Below are positions 10,221-18,840 of a DNA stretch of 64,000 nt, one piece after another (position 1 is the first letter of the stretch; every line of letters starts with the position of its first letter). Made by a program: the position numbers and the translations under genes. The DNA is from an uncultured Paracoccaceae bacterium (GTDB lineage Bacteria; Pseudomonadota; Alphaproteobacteria; Rhodobacterales; Rhodobacteraceae): contig CANKYO010000010.1 of assembly GCA_947488175.1 (NCBI GenBank), positions 62,001 to 126,000 on the forward strand, read 5' to 3'. The notes below the pieces were generated by a model, which worked only from the letters and a program-made list of their open reading frames with translations, was not told where the DNA came from and did no database searches.

Positions 10221-10910
10221 ATGGCAGACCCTGACGCTTATATCGCGCTGGTTTCCAGCTTGCCCAGCTCCGAACGATTGTTCGTCGCGAAGCAACCACC
10301 TTTGTCGCGCCTGCGTCTGGAAGGTCGATTGTCTACCCTTTCTTTAGATGATCGTGCGGTCTTGCGGCGGGTTGAAGAGCTCATGAGCTGGGGGAGCTAT
10401 GAGATGTCAGATAAAGAACCGGTCGCAATCAATCGCGCCAAAACCGTGCTGGGCAACCTGGAGAGTGAGACGTTGCGCGCAATCATCGCAGAACGCATGG
10501 ATCTGCGGGCCGTCATTGCCGCGCTGCGGATGCGAAGGGCCAAGCAGGATGCTCCATCAAACCCATGGGCGCTGAGCCGGTTTATTCCGCATATCCGCAC
10601 AAACTGGTCGGACCCACATTTTCGCCTCGATAACCGCCTGCCATGGCTGCGCGAGGCTGTGATGCTGATGGAGCAGCAAGACCCGCTTGGTTTGGAACGG
10701 CACATTCTGGGCGTTACCTTCAGACAATTGAACCGACACGCGGCCAGGCACCAATTCGATTTTGAAGCGGTCGTTATCTACGTGCTCAAATGGAACATCT
10801 TTGACCGCTGGGCGCGCAGCGATGCAGCGGCCGCCGCGCGACGCTTTGAAGCCTTGGCCCAAGACGCTCTTGGCGACTTCTCTGACATTAGCCTTCAGGA
10901 AACAGCATGA
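10221..10910 (+). CDS. DUF2764-like protein of bacterial V-ATPase operons
   Basis: About 229 residues, largely helical with a Trp-containing PWALSRFIPHIRTNW segment and LPWLREAVMLMEQQDP; no membrane segment or catalytic motif. Its position between subunits E and A matches the uncharacterised gene found at that place in chlamydial and spirochaetal V-ATPase operons (DUF2764 family), where a subunit C/d gene would otherwise be expected. It may do the work of subunit C, coupling the central shaft to the ring; this is inferred from gene order. The ATG at 10221 follows the E stop by 3 bp, with a GTG one codon earlier. It overlaps subunit A by 4 bp. Confidence 0.65.
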   Translation: MADPDAYIALVSSLPSSERLFVAKQPPLSRLRLEGRLSTLSLDDRAVLRRVEELMSWGSYEMSDKEPVAINRAKTVLGNLESETLRAIIAERMDLRAVIAALRMRRAKQDAPSNPWALSRFIPHIRTNWSDPHFRLDNRLPWLREAVMLMEQQDPLGLERHILGVTFRQLNRHAARHQFDFEAVVIYVLKWNIFDRWARSDAAAAARRFEALAQDALGDFSDISLQETA

Positions 10911-12766
10911 TGACCAAAACGCCCACAGCAAACTCGACCGCGTTCCATACAGCCAAGGTTGTGGCCGTGCAGGATGACCTCGTTCAGATCGAAGCATTGG
11001 ACGACGCCGAAGGACACACCGGCACACTGATCAAAAACGAGATCATCTTCATTTTACCTTCGCAGCCGGACGAAACCGGACGGCAGGAGAGGCTGAAAGC
11101 CGAAGTCCTTCGCGTGCGCGGCAAGACAGCTGATGCGCAGGTCTATGAAAGCACGCAAGGTATCGCTGTCGGCGACCGCGTAGAGCAATCAGGTACGATG
11201 CTTTCGGTTGAACTTGGCCCCGGCCTATTGGGGCAGGTCTATGATGGGCTGCAGGCCCCGCTGGCGGAACTTGCATCGCAGTTTGGTATTTTTCTGCCGC
11301 GTGGGGCCGATGTGGCGCCGCTTGATACCAAAGCAAAATGGAGTTTCACACCCACGGTCAAACTGGGTGACGAAGTGGCAGCGGGCGACGTAATTGGGAC
11401 GGTGCCTGAGGGTCGGTTTGTTCACAAGATCATGGTGCCCTTTGGCTGGTCCGGCAGCTACAAAGTGGCGTGGATCAAGGAAGGTGCCTCCAAGATTCAC
11501 GACACCGTCGTGCGTCTTGAGGACGGGGATGGAAACGAGCGTCTCGTGACGCTGTCCCAAAAGTGGCCCGTCAGACGCGCATTGCCATCAGCCCTATTGA
11601 AGAAAGCAGCATCGCGGCGCTTGTTTCCAAATGAGCCGGTCATCACGTCCCAGCGCCTGATCGACACCTTTTTCCCGGTCGCGCGCGGCGGTACGGCCTG
11701 CATTCCGGGGCCATTTGGTGCGGGCAAGACTGTTCTGCAGAACTTGATCGCGCGTAACGCCAAGGTCGATGTCGTCATTGTGGTGGCCTGCGGTGAACGG
11801 GCGGGTGAAGTCGTGGAAACCATCCAGGAATTTCCTGAAATGACTGATCCGACATCGGGCGGCAGCCTGATGGATCGTACTATTATCATATGCAACACGT
11901 CTTCCATGCCGGTTGCGGCCCGAGAGGCTTCTATCTTTACCGGGATCACATTGGGCGAATATTATCGCCAGATGGGCTTAGATGTTCTGCTGATTGCCGA
12001 CAGCACGTCGCGGTGGGCGCAGGCGATGCGCGAAACCTCTGGTAGGCTGGAAGAGATCCCCGGAGAGGAGGGGTTTCCAGCTTACCTCGAAAGCTCGATC
12101 AAGGGGTTGTATGAACGAGCAGGGCTCTTGCGGTGCAATGATGGCGACACCGGAAGCCTGACCATGATCGGAACTGTTTCCCCTGCTGGCGGTAACTTCG
12201 ATGAACCCGTGACCCAGTCGACGCTATCGACCGTGAAGTGTTTTTTGGGTCTATCGTCAGAGCGTGCTTATAAGCGTTTCTATCCGGCTGTTGATCCGTT
12301 GATGTCCTGGTCCCGCTATCTCGACCAACTTGAAGACTGGTACGACAAGAATGTTGATCCCGGCTGGTGTGGGCGCGTCCGTCAGCTGCAGGATTTGCTG
12401 GCAAAGGGCGAACAAATCTCACAAATGATGCAGGTCACCGGTGAAGAAGGCGTGACCATGGACGACTTCATCACGCACCAGAAAGCACTGCTCATTGATA
12501 TGGTCTTTTTGCAGCAGGATGCGTTCGATGCAGTCGATGCCAGCGTCCCGATGGATCGGCAGAAAGCCATATTCGACAGAGTATTCGAGATCGCCAAGGC
12601 ATCGATGTCGCTTCAGGACAAAACAGTGGCGCGCAAGCACTTCACTGATCTGACGCGGCTCTTCAAGAACTTCCATTATGAGCCTGAAGGCACACCCAAA
12701 TACGCATCACTTCTTGAGGAAATTGATGATCTGATCGAAAACGGCGCGCAAATGACCGCGCCATGA
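10907..12766 (+). CDS. atpA: V/A-type ATPase catalytic subunit A
   Basis: Nucleotide-hydrolysing subunit of the V1/A1 head. The 619 residues include the Walker A loop GPFGAGKTVL near residue 267, the conserved CGERAGEVVE following it, and the long non-homologous insert (about 110-200) that separates A subunits from F-type beta. MRETSGRLEEIPGEEGFPAYL and DPLMSWSRYLDQL are also typical. It is the last gene of the cluster; the sequence after its stop has no obvious strong terminator and the next gene lies on the other strand. Confidence 0.95.
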   Translation: MMTKTPTANSTAFHTAKVVAVQDDLVQIEALDDAEGHTGTLIKNEIIFILPSQPDETGRQERLKAEVLRVRGKTADAQVYESTQGIAVGDRVEQSGTMLSVELGPGLLGQVYDGLQAPLAELASQFGIFLPRGADVAPLDTKAKWSFTPTVKLGDEVAAGDVIGTVPEGRFVHKIMVPFGWSGSYKVAWIKEGASKIHDTVVRLEDGDGNERLVTLSQKWPVRRALPSALLKKAASRRLFPNEPVITSQRLIDTFFPVARGGTACIPGPFGAGKTVLQNLIARNAKVDVVIVVACGERAGEVVETIQEFPEMTDPTSGGSLMDRTIIICNTSSMPVAAREASIFTGITLGEYYRQMGLDVLLIADSTSRWAQAMRETSGRLEEIPGEEGFPAYLESSIKGLYERAGLLRCNDGDTGSLTMIGTVSPAGGNFDEPVTQSTLSTVKCFLGLSSERAYKRFYPAVDPLMSWSRYLDQLEDWYDKNVDPGWCGRVRQLQDLLAKGEQISQMMQVTGEEGVTMDDFITHQKALLIDMVFLQQDAFDAVDASVPMDRQKAIFDRVFEIAKASMSLQDKTVARKHFTDLTRLFKNFHYEPEGTPKYASLLEEIDDLIENGAQMTAP

Positions 12767-12805
12767 CCTTGCAGGTGATTGGTCAGTTATCCCTCGGAGT
12801 CCCGA

Positions 12806-13342
12806 CTAATAGAACTTAAACACCTGGCTGGCAAAGATCACGGCGAATGAAATAGCAGCCGCGCGAAGTCCGCGGATGAAGCGTTGACGCTTCTTGTCAC
12901 GAAGATCCGAAATTTTGAGCGTTTCATAACACAACTCATTGACAAGGTTCGTTTGCTTGGCAACATTACTGAGTTCAGCGACAGTTTTGTAGGTCCCAGG
13001 TTCCACATACAAGACGCGCTCTGGTCGCTCATCATAACCCTTTTCAAGGTCGGGCGCAGTTGCGCGGGTCGGATGCAACACATAGCCGAACAACAACACA
13101 GGCAGGATTACGATGAACCAGAAGGCCAGAACGGTAATAATGTTCTGATCGCCGGTCGTCGGCATATTCGCGTCGAAGCGGCCAACGACACCAAGCGCAA
13201 ATAGATACCCGACACCGACGATCTGCGATTTCGTGTCATAGGACCGTGCTACCACTTGCGCTTCGCTCAGGGACAGCTTCAGAACCTGTTCAGCATCTGC
13301 GGATTCAGGTGTTGCGCTACTTACCAATTCTTCCATCTGCAT
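12806..13342 (-). CDS. Hypothetical membrane protein with three hydrophobic segments
   Basis: About 178 residues from the ATG at 13342, which has GGAG ten bases upstream; a longer GTG start at 13405 is also open. After a short acidic N-terminus come YDTKSQIVGVGYLFALG (first membrane helix), ITVLAFWFIVILPVLLFGYVL (second), a soluble helical region with LVNELCYETLKISDLRDKKRQ, and a C-terminal hydrophobic helix. A two-plus-one membrane layout with an 'A/S-x-D-x-K-x' entry to helix one is seen in several defence-associated effector families (Pycsar effector-like/SLATT), but the similarity is weak and no partner enzyme is adjacent. Function unknown. Confidence 0.55.
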   Translation of the reverse strand: MQMEELVSSATPESADAEQVLKLSLSEAQVVARSYDTKSQIVGVGYLFALGVVGRFDANMPTTGDQNIITVLAFWFIVILPVLLFGYVLHPTRATAPDLEKGYDERPERVLYVEPGTYKTVAELSNVAKQTNLVNELCYETLKISDLRDKKRQRFIRGLRAAAISFAVIFASQVFKFY

Positions 13343-13549
13343 CTTTTCAGTGCTCCGACCTGAACATTTACGTCCGCGAAATTCGCTCAGGTTTTGCGAC
13401 AGCACCCATAGCGCGCGAGTAGGAAAAAACGCCGGGAGAAAGAAACATCTGATCCCACTGGCGCTCCAATCTGAGCAATAGCCTCTCCTGAAGGAGGTTA
13501 GGAACTTGTTTGAACCTAGGATTGTAATTTCGATACCTGCCGCGCCACA

Positions 13550-15202
13550 CTAAGTTGGCCGGGCGCTTAGCATCAAAAAGTGGTCCTTGATGCGCAGAGT
13601 GTCATCTTGGGTCCAACCATCTTTGGGGCCCAGAATCGCCAACCACGCATCAATATAGCTATCTGGCGTGAAAGTATGGCCGTAACCTGCCGGAACAGAC
13701 GTCGCCATCGGAATGTCGAACATGACCTGCAGAAATGTGACAATCGGATACCAATCGAAGTAAGGCGAAATGTCAGGTCCGCGATCTTCAAGCCAATCGG
13801 GTTTGCGGAACGCAAGTTCCGGTGAGAAAAAACTCATCGGGTCACTTGGCTGTTGCAGGTAAAGTAACCGCATTCTCCCCCATTGCGCATCATCTGGCGT
13901 CGCAATCCCGTCTTCCCCGGTCATGAAGCGGATCAGCGATCCATCTCTAAAGACAGGTCGCCATGCCGGTGAACCTTCGACTCGGCCCCGTACCACTTGT
14001 GACCAGACGGTGCTGGCGAACGGAGGGCCGGCCCAAAGTGCACCATTGATCGGGTCCTCGAACAGCGAAATGAACTCTACTGATGATTCAGACCCTAACG
14101 CGCCCAGGCTCAAGCCGAACAGATAAAGGTTCGGACGGCTGTCGTTGGGCAACGCGGTCCAGTAGGCGTATACGACCTCAAACAGGGCACGTGCTGCACG
14201 GCGGGAGCGATCAGGTTCGACAATCAGCGTTAACCAACTGGGCAAATACGAATACTGGATCGTTGCAATCGCCACATCGCCGTCCTGTAAATAGACAAGT
14301 GGCTCCACTGCGGCTGGGTCCAGCCAGCCCGTGCCTGTTGAAGTCGCGATGACCAGGGTGGACCATTCAAAACCGCCAGCGTGGATGAGATCAGCAAGGG
14401 CAAATTCAGCCCTTCCTGCCAATGTATCGGCCGTATTGAATCCCGCATAAATACGCACAGGTTCCACTGCCGGGCGTCCGGTAACGGCCGTGATGTCTTC
14501 TGCCGTTGCGCCACGCGACAAAAAACCCTTACCCATGCGGCCAATGCTGTCCCAAGCTATCAGAGACTGTGGATTGCCAGATCTGGCTGATTGATCGGGT
14601 GCCGCCAAATCATCATCCGATGTGCGATCGAGCGCCGCAAATGTGCGATCCATGCCGAGGAGGGTCCTTTTTACAATGAACCCATCCACAGACAAAGCAA
14701 CGACAGTGAGAAAGGTAAAGGCACCCAGCCCAACTGCAAGTCTTGGTGGGAAAACATGTGCAACAACACGGATCACCCGGCGGCAAAGCCAGACGCCCAG
14801 ACGGAAAAGCACGATGAGCGAAAGTGCAACACCAAAGGCGATGCCGACGATCTGCAAGGGTCCTGTTGTTTGGACAAGCTCCATCTCCATGATCTCGCGG
14901 ATCGAGTTTTGCCAAACCCGCATACGATACAGCGTAAGTACCGCTGCAATACATGCGACACCTGTCGATATTGCGGTCATGTAGCCTGCGAATGACGGAC
15001 GAAGGCGGGGCAGCTGTAGCCAATTCCAAAGCCAGATAACCGATACGCCAAAGCAATAACCGACGGAGAAAACGGTTCCAGACAGAATGCCCTGCAAAAT
15101 AATGGGACGCGGCAAGAGTGAAGGTGTGAGCGAAACACAAAAGAACGCCATTCCCATCAAAAATGCGAAGCCGGAAAAGAATTTGAGCATTCTTTGGATC
15201 AT
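13550..15202 (-). CDS. Membrane-anchored alpha/beta hydrolase (Abhydrolase_9 type)
   Basis: The 550 residues have four or five hydrophobic segments in the first 180 positions, then a soluble domain with RIYAGFNTADTLAGRAEFALADL and the nucleophile elbow GLSLGALGS (Ser near residue 367). The C-terminal WYPIVTFLQVMFDIPMATSVPAGYGHTF completes the fold. This arrangement matches the two-part alpha/beta-hydrolase family with a membrane N-terminus (Abhydrolase_9_N plus Abhydrolase_9), whose substrate is not established. The ATG at 15202 follows a GGAAGTC ribosome site. It stands alone on the minus strand. Confidence 0.8.
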   Translation of the reverse strand: MIQRMLKFFSGFAFLMGMAFFCVSLTPSLLPRPIILQGILSGTVFSVGYCFGVSVIWLWNWLQLPRLRPSFAGYMTAISTGVACIAAVLTLYRMRVWQNSIREIMEMELVQTTGPLQIVGIAFGVALSLIVLFRLGVWLCRRVIRVVAHVFPPRLAVGLGAFTFLTVVALSVDGFIVKRTLLGMDRTFAALDRTSDDDLAAPDQSARSGNPQSLIAWDSIGRMGKGFLSRGATAEDITAVTGRPAVEPVRIYAGFNTADTLAGRAEFALADLIHAGGFEWSTLVIATSTGTGWLDPAAVEPLVYLQDGDVAIATIQYSYLPSWLTLIVEPDRSRRAARALFEVVYAYWTALPNDSRPNLYLFGLSLGALGSESSVEFISLFEDPINGALWAGPPFASTVWSQVVRGRVEGSPAWRPVFRDGSLIRFMTGEDGIATPDDAQWGRMRLLYLQQPSDPMSFFSPELAFRKPDWLEDRGPDISPYFDWYPIVTFLQVMFDIPMATSVPAGYGHTFTPDSYIDAWLAILGPKDGWTQDDTLRIKDHFLMLSARPT

Positions 15203-15628
15203 GACTTCCGTTGCCCTCTAATTGTAAAATTGGTCTGAAGATGTGGTCCACTCGGAAACGCAGGACAAGTTAGATGGGGCTTTAGATGGGGCTATAGCCT
15301 CAGATCATTTGGACGAAACTTTTCAGGTCTGCCTTTCAGATTTTTTTGACCGTGATATCCAACAAACGCAAACACCGGTGCCGTAGTGGGTGTTTGGACA
15401 TGATCTTAGCCAAACAGGTGCAACCCGTATTGTATCGTAAAAGCCGATGGTCTTGAGGGTTTGAGCGCACTGCGCCAAGACAATTAATCGCGCTTAAAGC
15501 CAGCCAAATGGTAAGAACCTTTCGGTTGTGTTTTTTTTTCCAAGAACTGCCGCCCCAAGCTCGCGTAGAAGGAAAGCTCATCCCAACTGATGCGTTGCGT
15601 GGTATCGTGGAAGGCAGATAACAGGCAC
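15203..15628. other. Intergenic region between divergent hydrolase genes
   Basis: About 425 bp separates the divergently transcribed hydrolase genes. It contains a short direct repeat (tagatggggct twice, near 15271 and 15285) and T-runs near 15340 and 15532. The short open frames here give no recognisable protein. Promoters for both neighbours should lie here, but no confident -35/-10 pair is visible. Confidence 0.4.
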
Positions 15629-16690
15629 ATGGTCCTAGTATTTAGATATCTTGCCAGTCTCACTATTCTGTTGGGTCTTGCGGCCTGCTCTGAACGAGGA
15701 GAGTTACAATTTTCTCCCGCGGTCTCATCGGGCACACTGCATGATATCTGGGTCGCGAACTTTCGATCCGACGAACTACCGGCAGAGGGCCAGCGGACGC
15801 CTCCTCGGCCGACGGAAGTAACCTTCCAGAAAAACGTAGTTTCAGTCCCACAAACCCATCAGCCCGGCCAGATCGAGTGGCCGGACGGTGCGCCAGATCC
15901 TGAAACAGACTTTGTGACGGTCTCATCAACGGAAATTGGTGACCTGAACGCATTCGCCGCCAATGTGATTGCATCTGATACCTCGGGCCAAAACGAAATT
16001 GCCGTGTTTGTCCACGGATACAATCTCAACAACGCGGAGGCGGTGTATCAACTCGCACAGATCAAGCATGATTTTGAAACACCAACGCCGACTGTTCTGT
16101 TCTCTTGGCCATCTGCGGGCAGTCCAGCAGGCTACATTTATGATCGTGACAGCGCCCTCATTGCACGCGACCAGTTGGAAAAACTGATTGTTGCGCTGAC
16201 GCGGCGACCCGGGCAAAAAATCACGCTACTCGGCCATTCCATGGGAAGCTTTGTTATCATGGAAACGCTGCGGCAAATAGAGATATCAGGTAGCGTGGAT
16301 ATTGGGCGAAAGATCAGCGGAACGATTTTGCTGTCGCCCGATCTTGATGGTGAACTATTTCAGGCTCAGGCCGCAAGCATGAAGACGCTGCCGGAGACAT
16401 TTGTGATTGTAGTTGCAAGGCAGGACCGGGCCCTGCGTATTTCAGGATTTCTGACTGGAAGAGGAAACAGTTTGGGAACCCAGACGGATCGGAGCGCCGT
16501 TGGCGATCTGCCGATAGATGTCGTGGACGTGAGCGAACTATCTATTGGCGGGAATGAACACAGCATCGGCCTGTCTTCACCGACAGCCATTTCAATTTTC
16601 AAGCAGCTCCGCGAGGAGAACTTGCCGACAGAAAATGAGCGTCGAACCGTTGTCACAATTTCGGAATTGGCAGAGTTGGTGACTCAATGA
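15629..16690 (+). CDS. DUF900-type alpha/beta hydrolase lipoprotein
   Basis: From the ATG at 15629 the protein starts MVLVFRYLASLTILLGLAACSE, a lipoprotein signal peptide with a clear lipobox and Cys. The mature part of about 335 residues has EIAVFVHGYNLNNAEAVYQLAQI, FSWPSAG and the nucleophile elbow LLGHSMGSF, all typical of the DUF900 alpha/beta-hydrolase family. A longer in-frame start at 15590 would place a charged stretch before the signal and is less likely. Probably anchored to the periplasmic side of a membrane; substrate unknown. Confidence 0.8.
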   Translation: MVLVFRYLASLTILLGLAACSERGELQFSPAVSSGTLHDIWVANFRSDELPAEGQRTPPRPTEVTFQKNVVSVPQTHQPGQIEWPDGAPDPETDFVTVSSTEIGDLNAFAANVIASDTSGQNEIAVFVHGYNLNNAEAVYQLAQIKHDFETPTPTVLFSWPSAGSPAGYIYDRDSALIARDQLEKLIVALTRRPGQKITLLGHSMGSFVIMETLRQIEISGSVDIGRKISGTILLSPDLDGELFQAQAASMKTLPETFVIVVARQDRALRISGFLTGRGNSLGTQTDRSAVGDLPIDVVDVSELSIGGNEHSIGLSSPTAISIFKQLREENLPTENERRTVVTISELAELVTQ

Positions 16691-16789
16691 GGCGGTTCTG
16701 TTTTCGACGCACTGCCGTCGGCGGTCCACCGTGCAACGTCATCCCAAAGAATTACAAACGTGGTGACTTAATGCCCTGGGAGTCTGGAT

Positions 16790-16924
16790 TTATGGGTTAG
16801 CTCTGATCAGGTTTTGGTCTTCCTTTGACCGGTTAGCATGTTCATTTGGCGTCAGAACAGCGAGACTGACGTCAGGATGTTTGTGATTGTAGTCGATGCG
16901 CCATGCCACAATCATGTGGAAGAC
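16790..16924 (-). pseudogene. IS3-family transposase remnant (C-terminal fragment)
   Basis: The last 44 residues encoded here read HMIVAWRIDYNHKHPDVSLA then LTPNEHANRSKEDQNLIRAN, which matches the end of IS3-family OrfB transposases (consensus AWRxDYNxxRPHSSLxxLTPxEF). Nothing upstream in frame resembles the DDE core, so only about 130 bp of the element is left. It marks a past insertion between the metabolic cluster and the transfer operon. Confidence 0.7.
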
Positions 16925-17524
16925 ATGGCGCAAAGACGGAAAACAGGTATCCGTTCCTGCTTGCTCGCCGATGGAGGAATGGACAGACTGTCCGCCTGAA
17001 TCAGATTTTTTGCCTATGGACGTGTGCAACTCGTGTGCAATCCAAGGCGAAGGTTCGCAAATCACACAAAGCTGCCTTCTGCGCAAACGCAGCGAAATGG
17101 CGCTTTGTCCGCGTCTCACTGGTTCGACTAAGTTGCGGCGAAAGCGCGGTCTTGGTTCGGGCGAAATCGACACACATCAACGACCGGTTTGGCGACGTGC
17201 ACTGCGTTGCAGCGATAGGCGTGCCGCGCGTGCGAATGTTTTCTGCGTCAGCGAAGTAGAAAAATCCAATGTCGGCAAAGTCCGCATCATACCAGTTCGC
17301 GCACGGTGCAGCGAAGGTCGTTTTCTGCTAGAGACTTCTCTGAAAGTGCCAATACAGGTTCAAGGAGTCCAATTTAGCCGGACAGATTTTGATTGTGCCG
17401 ATATCCTCGAAACTGCTCCTGCGAATTTACGGGAATTGCTGCCGCGCATCGGCATAGTCAGAAGGGCGGCATAAGGGAGGTTGCAATAAGCTTCTTTCTA
17501 CATTGTCATCGTCATAGCGCAGAG
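16925..17524. other. Gene-poor region after the transposase remnant
   Basis: About 600 bp with no convincing gene. Open frames of up to 192 codons exist on the plus strand, but their translations are Arg/Cys-rich and unlike coding sequence of the neighbours. Short 'gcagcgaaggtcgtttt' and 'aaacgcagcgaaatggcgctttgtccgc' stretches resemble degenerate intergenic repeats seen elsewhere in the window. Confidence 0.4.
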
Positions 17525-18250
17525 CTATTCCCAATCGATCTTCGGCCACATCTCTTGGACCTTTTTCTTGGCGATCCTTGCCAACTGGGTCTTTACCTCC
17601 GGGATATCATCACCCCTTTGTAGGACACGGTAAAATGTCTGATACTTGTGCCCCTTCTCAAGACACCAGGTACGCAAATTCAGGTCCTTTTTGGCCAGTT
17701 CTTCGCTAACCCATTGGCTTCTTCGTAGTCGTGCTTGAAAATATTCTCGGATGGCTGGGGTAATGACTAACTCAGCTGTTGTTGCTGATGCAAAGCGCGC
17801 TGTTACAATGACGGCGCCGAATGGTTCAATGCGCTGCGGTTTGTTCTTTTCACCGGTGAGTGGTACGCCGTCGATCTCTAACGTCCAATAAATCTTGGGG
17901 TTTGGGCGTGCCATTCTAATCACGCTTTTCTTACCGTCTTTTGGTTCCTGGCCGAACGGCAGGAGGGGTAGGGTGATGCTATCGGCAGTGCTGTGTGTTG
18001 CTATGATCTGAAACAGGGAAATCCCGTCGACTTCAGCCGGGACAGCTACCGCCGATTTCTTGTCGATCACGACAAGTGTCTTGGCTTCACTGTTTTTCGA
18101 GAAGGTCACATGATAGCCCTTGGCGCCCTCGCGCAAATAGGCGTTGACCCTATATCCATCGGCGACGAGGTCGGCAGCTTGATCCCAAAACACTGCGTTG
18201 AAAGCCAGTATCTGGTCTAGGTCTGCACTTTTCACTGTTTTTGCCTTCAT
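17525..18250 (-). CDS. Hypothetical protein divergent from the tra operon; possible regulator
   Basis: The 241 residues have an N-terminal region (1-75) with charged helices, a middle beta-rich region, and a C-terminal segment of about 65 residues (SQWVSEELAKKDLNLRTWCL then EKGHKYQTFYRVLQRG) that looks like a helix-turn-helix of the kind in phage gp16-like proteins. The gene is transcribed away from traA across a 206-bp intergenic region, the usual place for a transfer regulator. No signal peptide or membrane segment. Family not recognised; the regulatory role is inferred from position. Confidence 0.6.
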   Translation of the reverse strand: MKAKTVKSADLDQILAFNAVFWDQAADLVADGYRVNAYLREGAKGYHVTFSKNSEAKTLVVIDKKSAVAVPAEVDGISLFQIIATHSTADSITLPLLPFGQEPKDGKKSVIRMARPNPKIYWTLEIDGVPLTGEKNKPQRIEPFGAVIVTARFASATTAELVITPAIREYFQARLRRSQWVSEELAKKDLNLRTWCLEKGHKYQTFYRVLQRGDDIPEVKTQLARIAKKKVQEMWPKIDWE

Positions 18251-18354
18251 ACTGGCTCTGATCGCCTGTTATTCTTGGCGTCCAATGTTGCCGATCTGAG
18301 CAACGGAGTCACCCTCTTTTTCAGGTTTCACACGGACAAGAATTTCTCTTATTT

Positions 18355-18382
18355 GTGTAACATTTATTTTTTTTCACTTTTT
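18355..18382 (+). promoter_or_regulatory. Bipartite motif upstream of traA (shared with traD)
   Basis: GTGTAA at 18355 and CACTTTTT at 18375, with starts exactly 20 bp apart in a T-rich tract. The same two words at the same spacing lie upstream of traD (50053 and 50073). The motif is 74 bp before the traA start. A candidate binding site or upstream promoter element coordinating the two transfer operons. Confidence 0.45.
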
Positions 18383-18420
18383 ATCTTGCATCTTGACTAT
18401 TCCTCTTTCTACCCTAGGGC

Positions 18421-18437
18421 GAGAGCTCGTTGCTCTC
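18421..18437 (+). promoter_or_regulatory. Leader hairpin before traA
   Basis: GAGAGC and GCTCTC form a 6-bp stem with a 5-base loop (TCGTT), 19 bp before the pilin ATG and directly upstream of the AGAGG ribosome site. It could stabilise the pilin mRNA or limit ribosome access. Confidence 0.35.
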
Positions 18438-18456
18438 TCCAACAGAGGTAAAAGAC

Positions 18457-18840
18457 ATGTTCAAAAAACTCATCCTATCCAACTTTGGCTGCCTGACTGT
18501 TGTGACAGCGGCCGTCATGGCTCCGTCATTGGCATCAGCCGCCGGTGCCGGTGCAACCGGTATCGACGCATCGTTCACAACGATGCTTGGCGACCTGAAT
18601 ACAATGCTCGGCGGCAACTTTGGCGCGCTGATGCTGCTGGTGTCGCTGATCATCGGTATCGGCGTTTACGCTGTGACGTCGAATTGGAAATGGGTCATCT
18701 CAAGCGTGATGATCGCGTTCCTGATCGGCTACGGCGTCGACATCATCAACGGTATCGGTGGTGTGACAGCGACCGTCGATATGTTGATAGCCGCTGCCGA
18801 GGTTCCATCCGTCACCCTTGACGGTGCTGGCCCAGTCTAA
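18457..18840 (+). CDS. traA: F-type pilin precursor TraA
   Basis: Subunit of the conjugative pilus. From ATG 18457 (AGAGG site upstream) it encodes 127 residues: a long leader MFKKLILSNFGCLTVVTAAV ending ...SLASAAGAG, a short polar loop, and two hydrophobic helices (FGALMLLVSLIIGIGVYAVT and WVISSVMIAFLIGYGVDII) joined by a SNWK turn. Leader plus two helices is the TraA/VirB2 pilin layout, and traL, traE, traK, traB follow in the canonical F order. It is followed by paired hairpins before traL. Confidence 0.85.
   Translation: MFKKLILSNFGCLTVVTAAVMAPSLASAAGAGATGIDASFTTMLGDLNTMLGGNFGALMLLVSLIIGIGVYAVTSNWKWVISSVMIAFLIGYGVDIINGIGGVTATVDMLIAAAEVPSVTLDGAGPV

Noticed and set aside
16896..17474. Plus-strand open frame of 192 codons
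   Set aside because: Arg/Cys-rich, crosses the antisense of the IS3 remnant, no ribosome site or family match.
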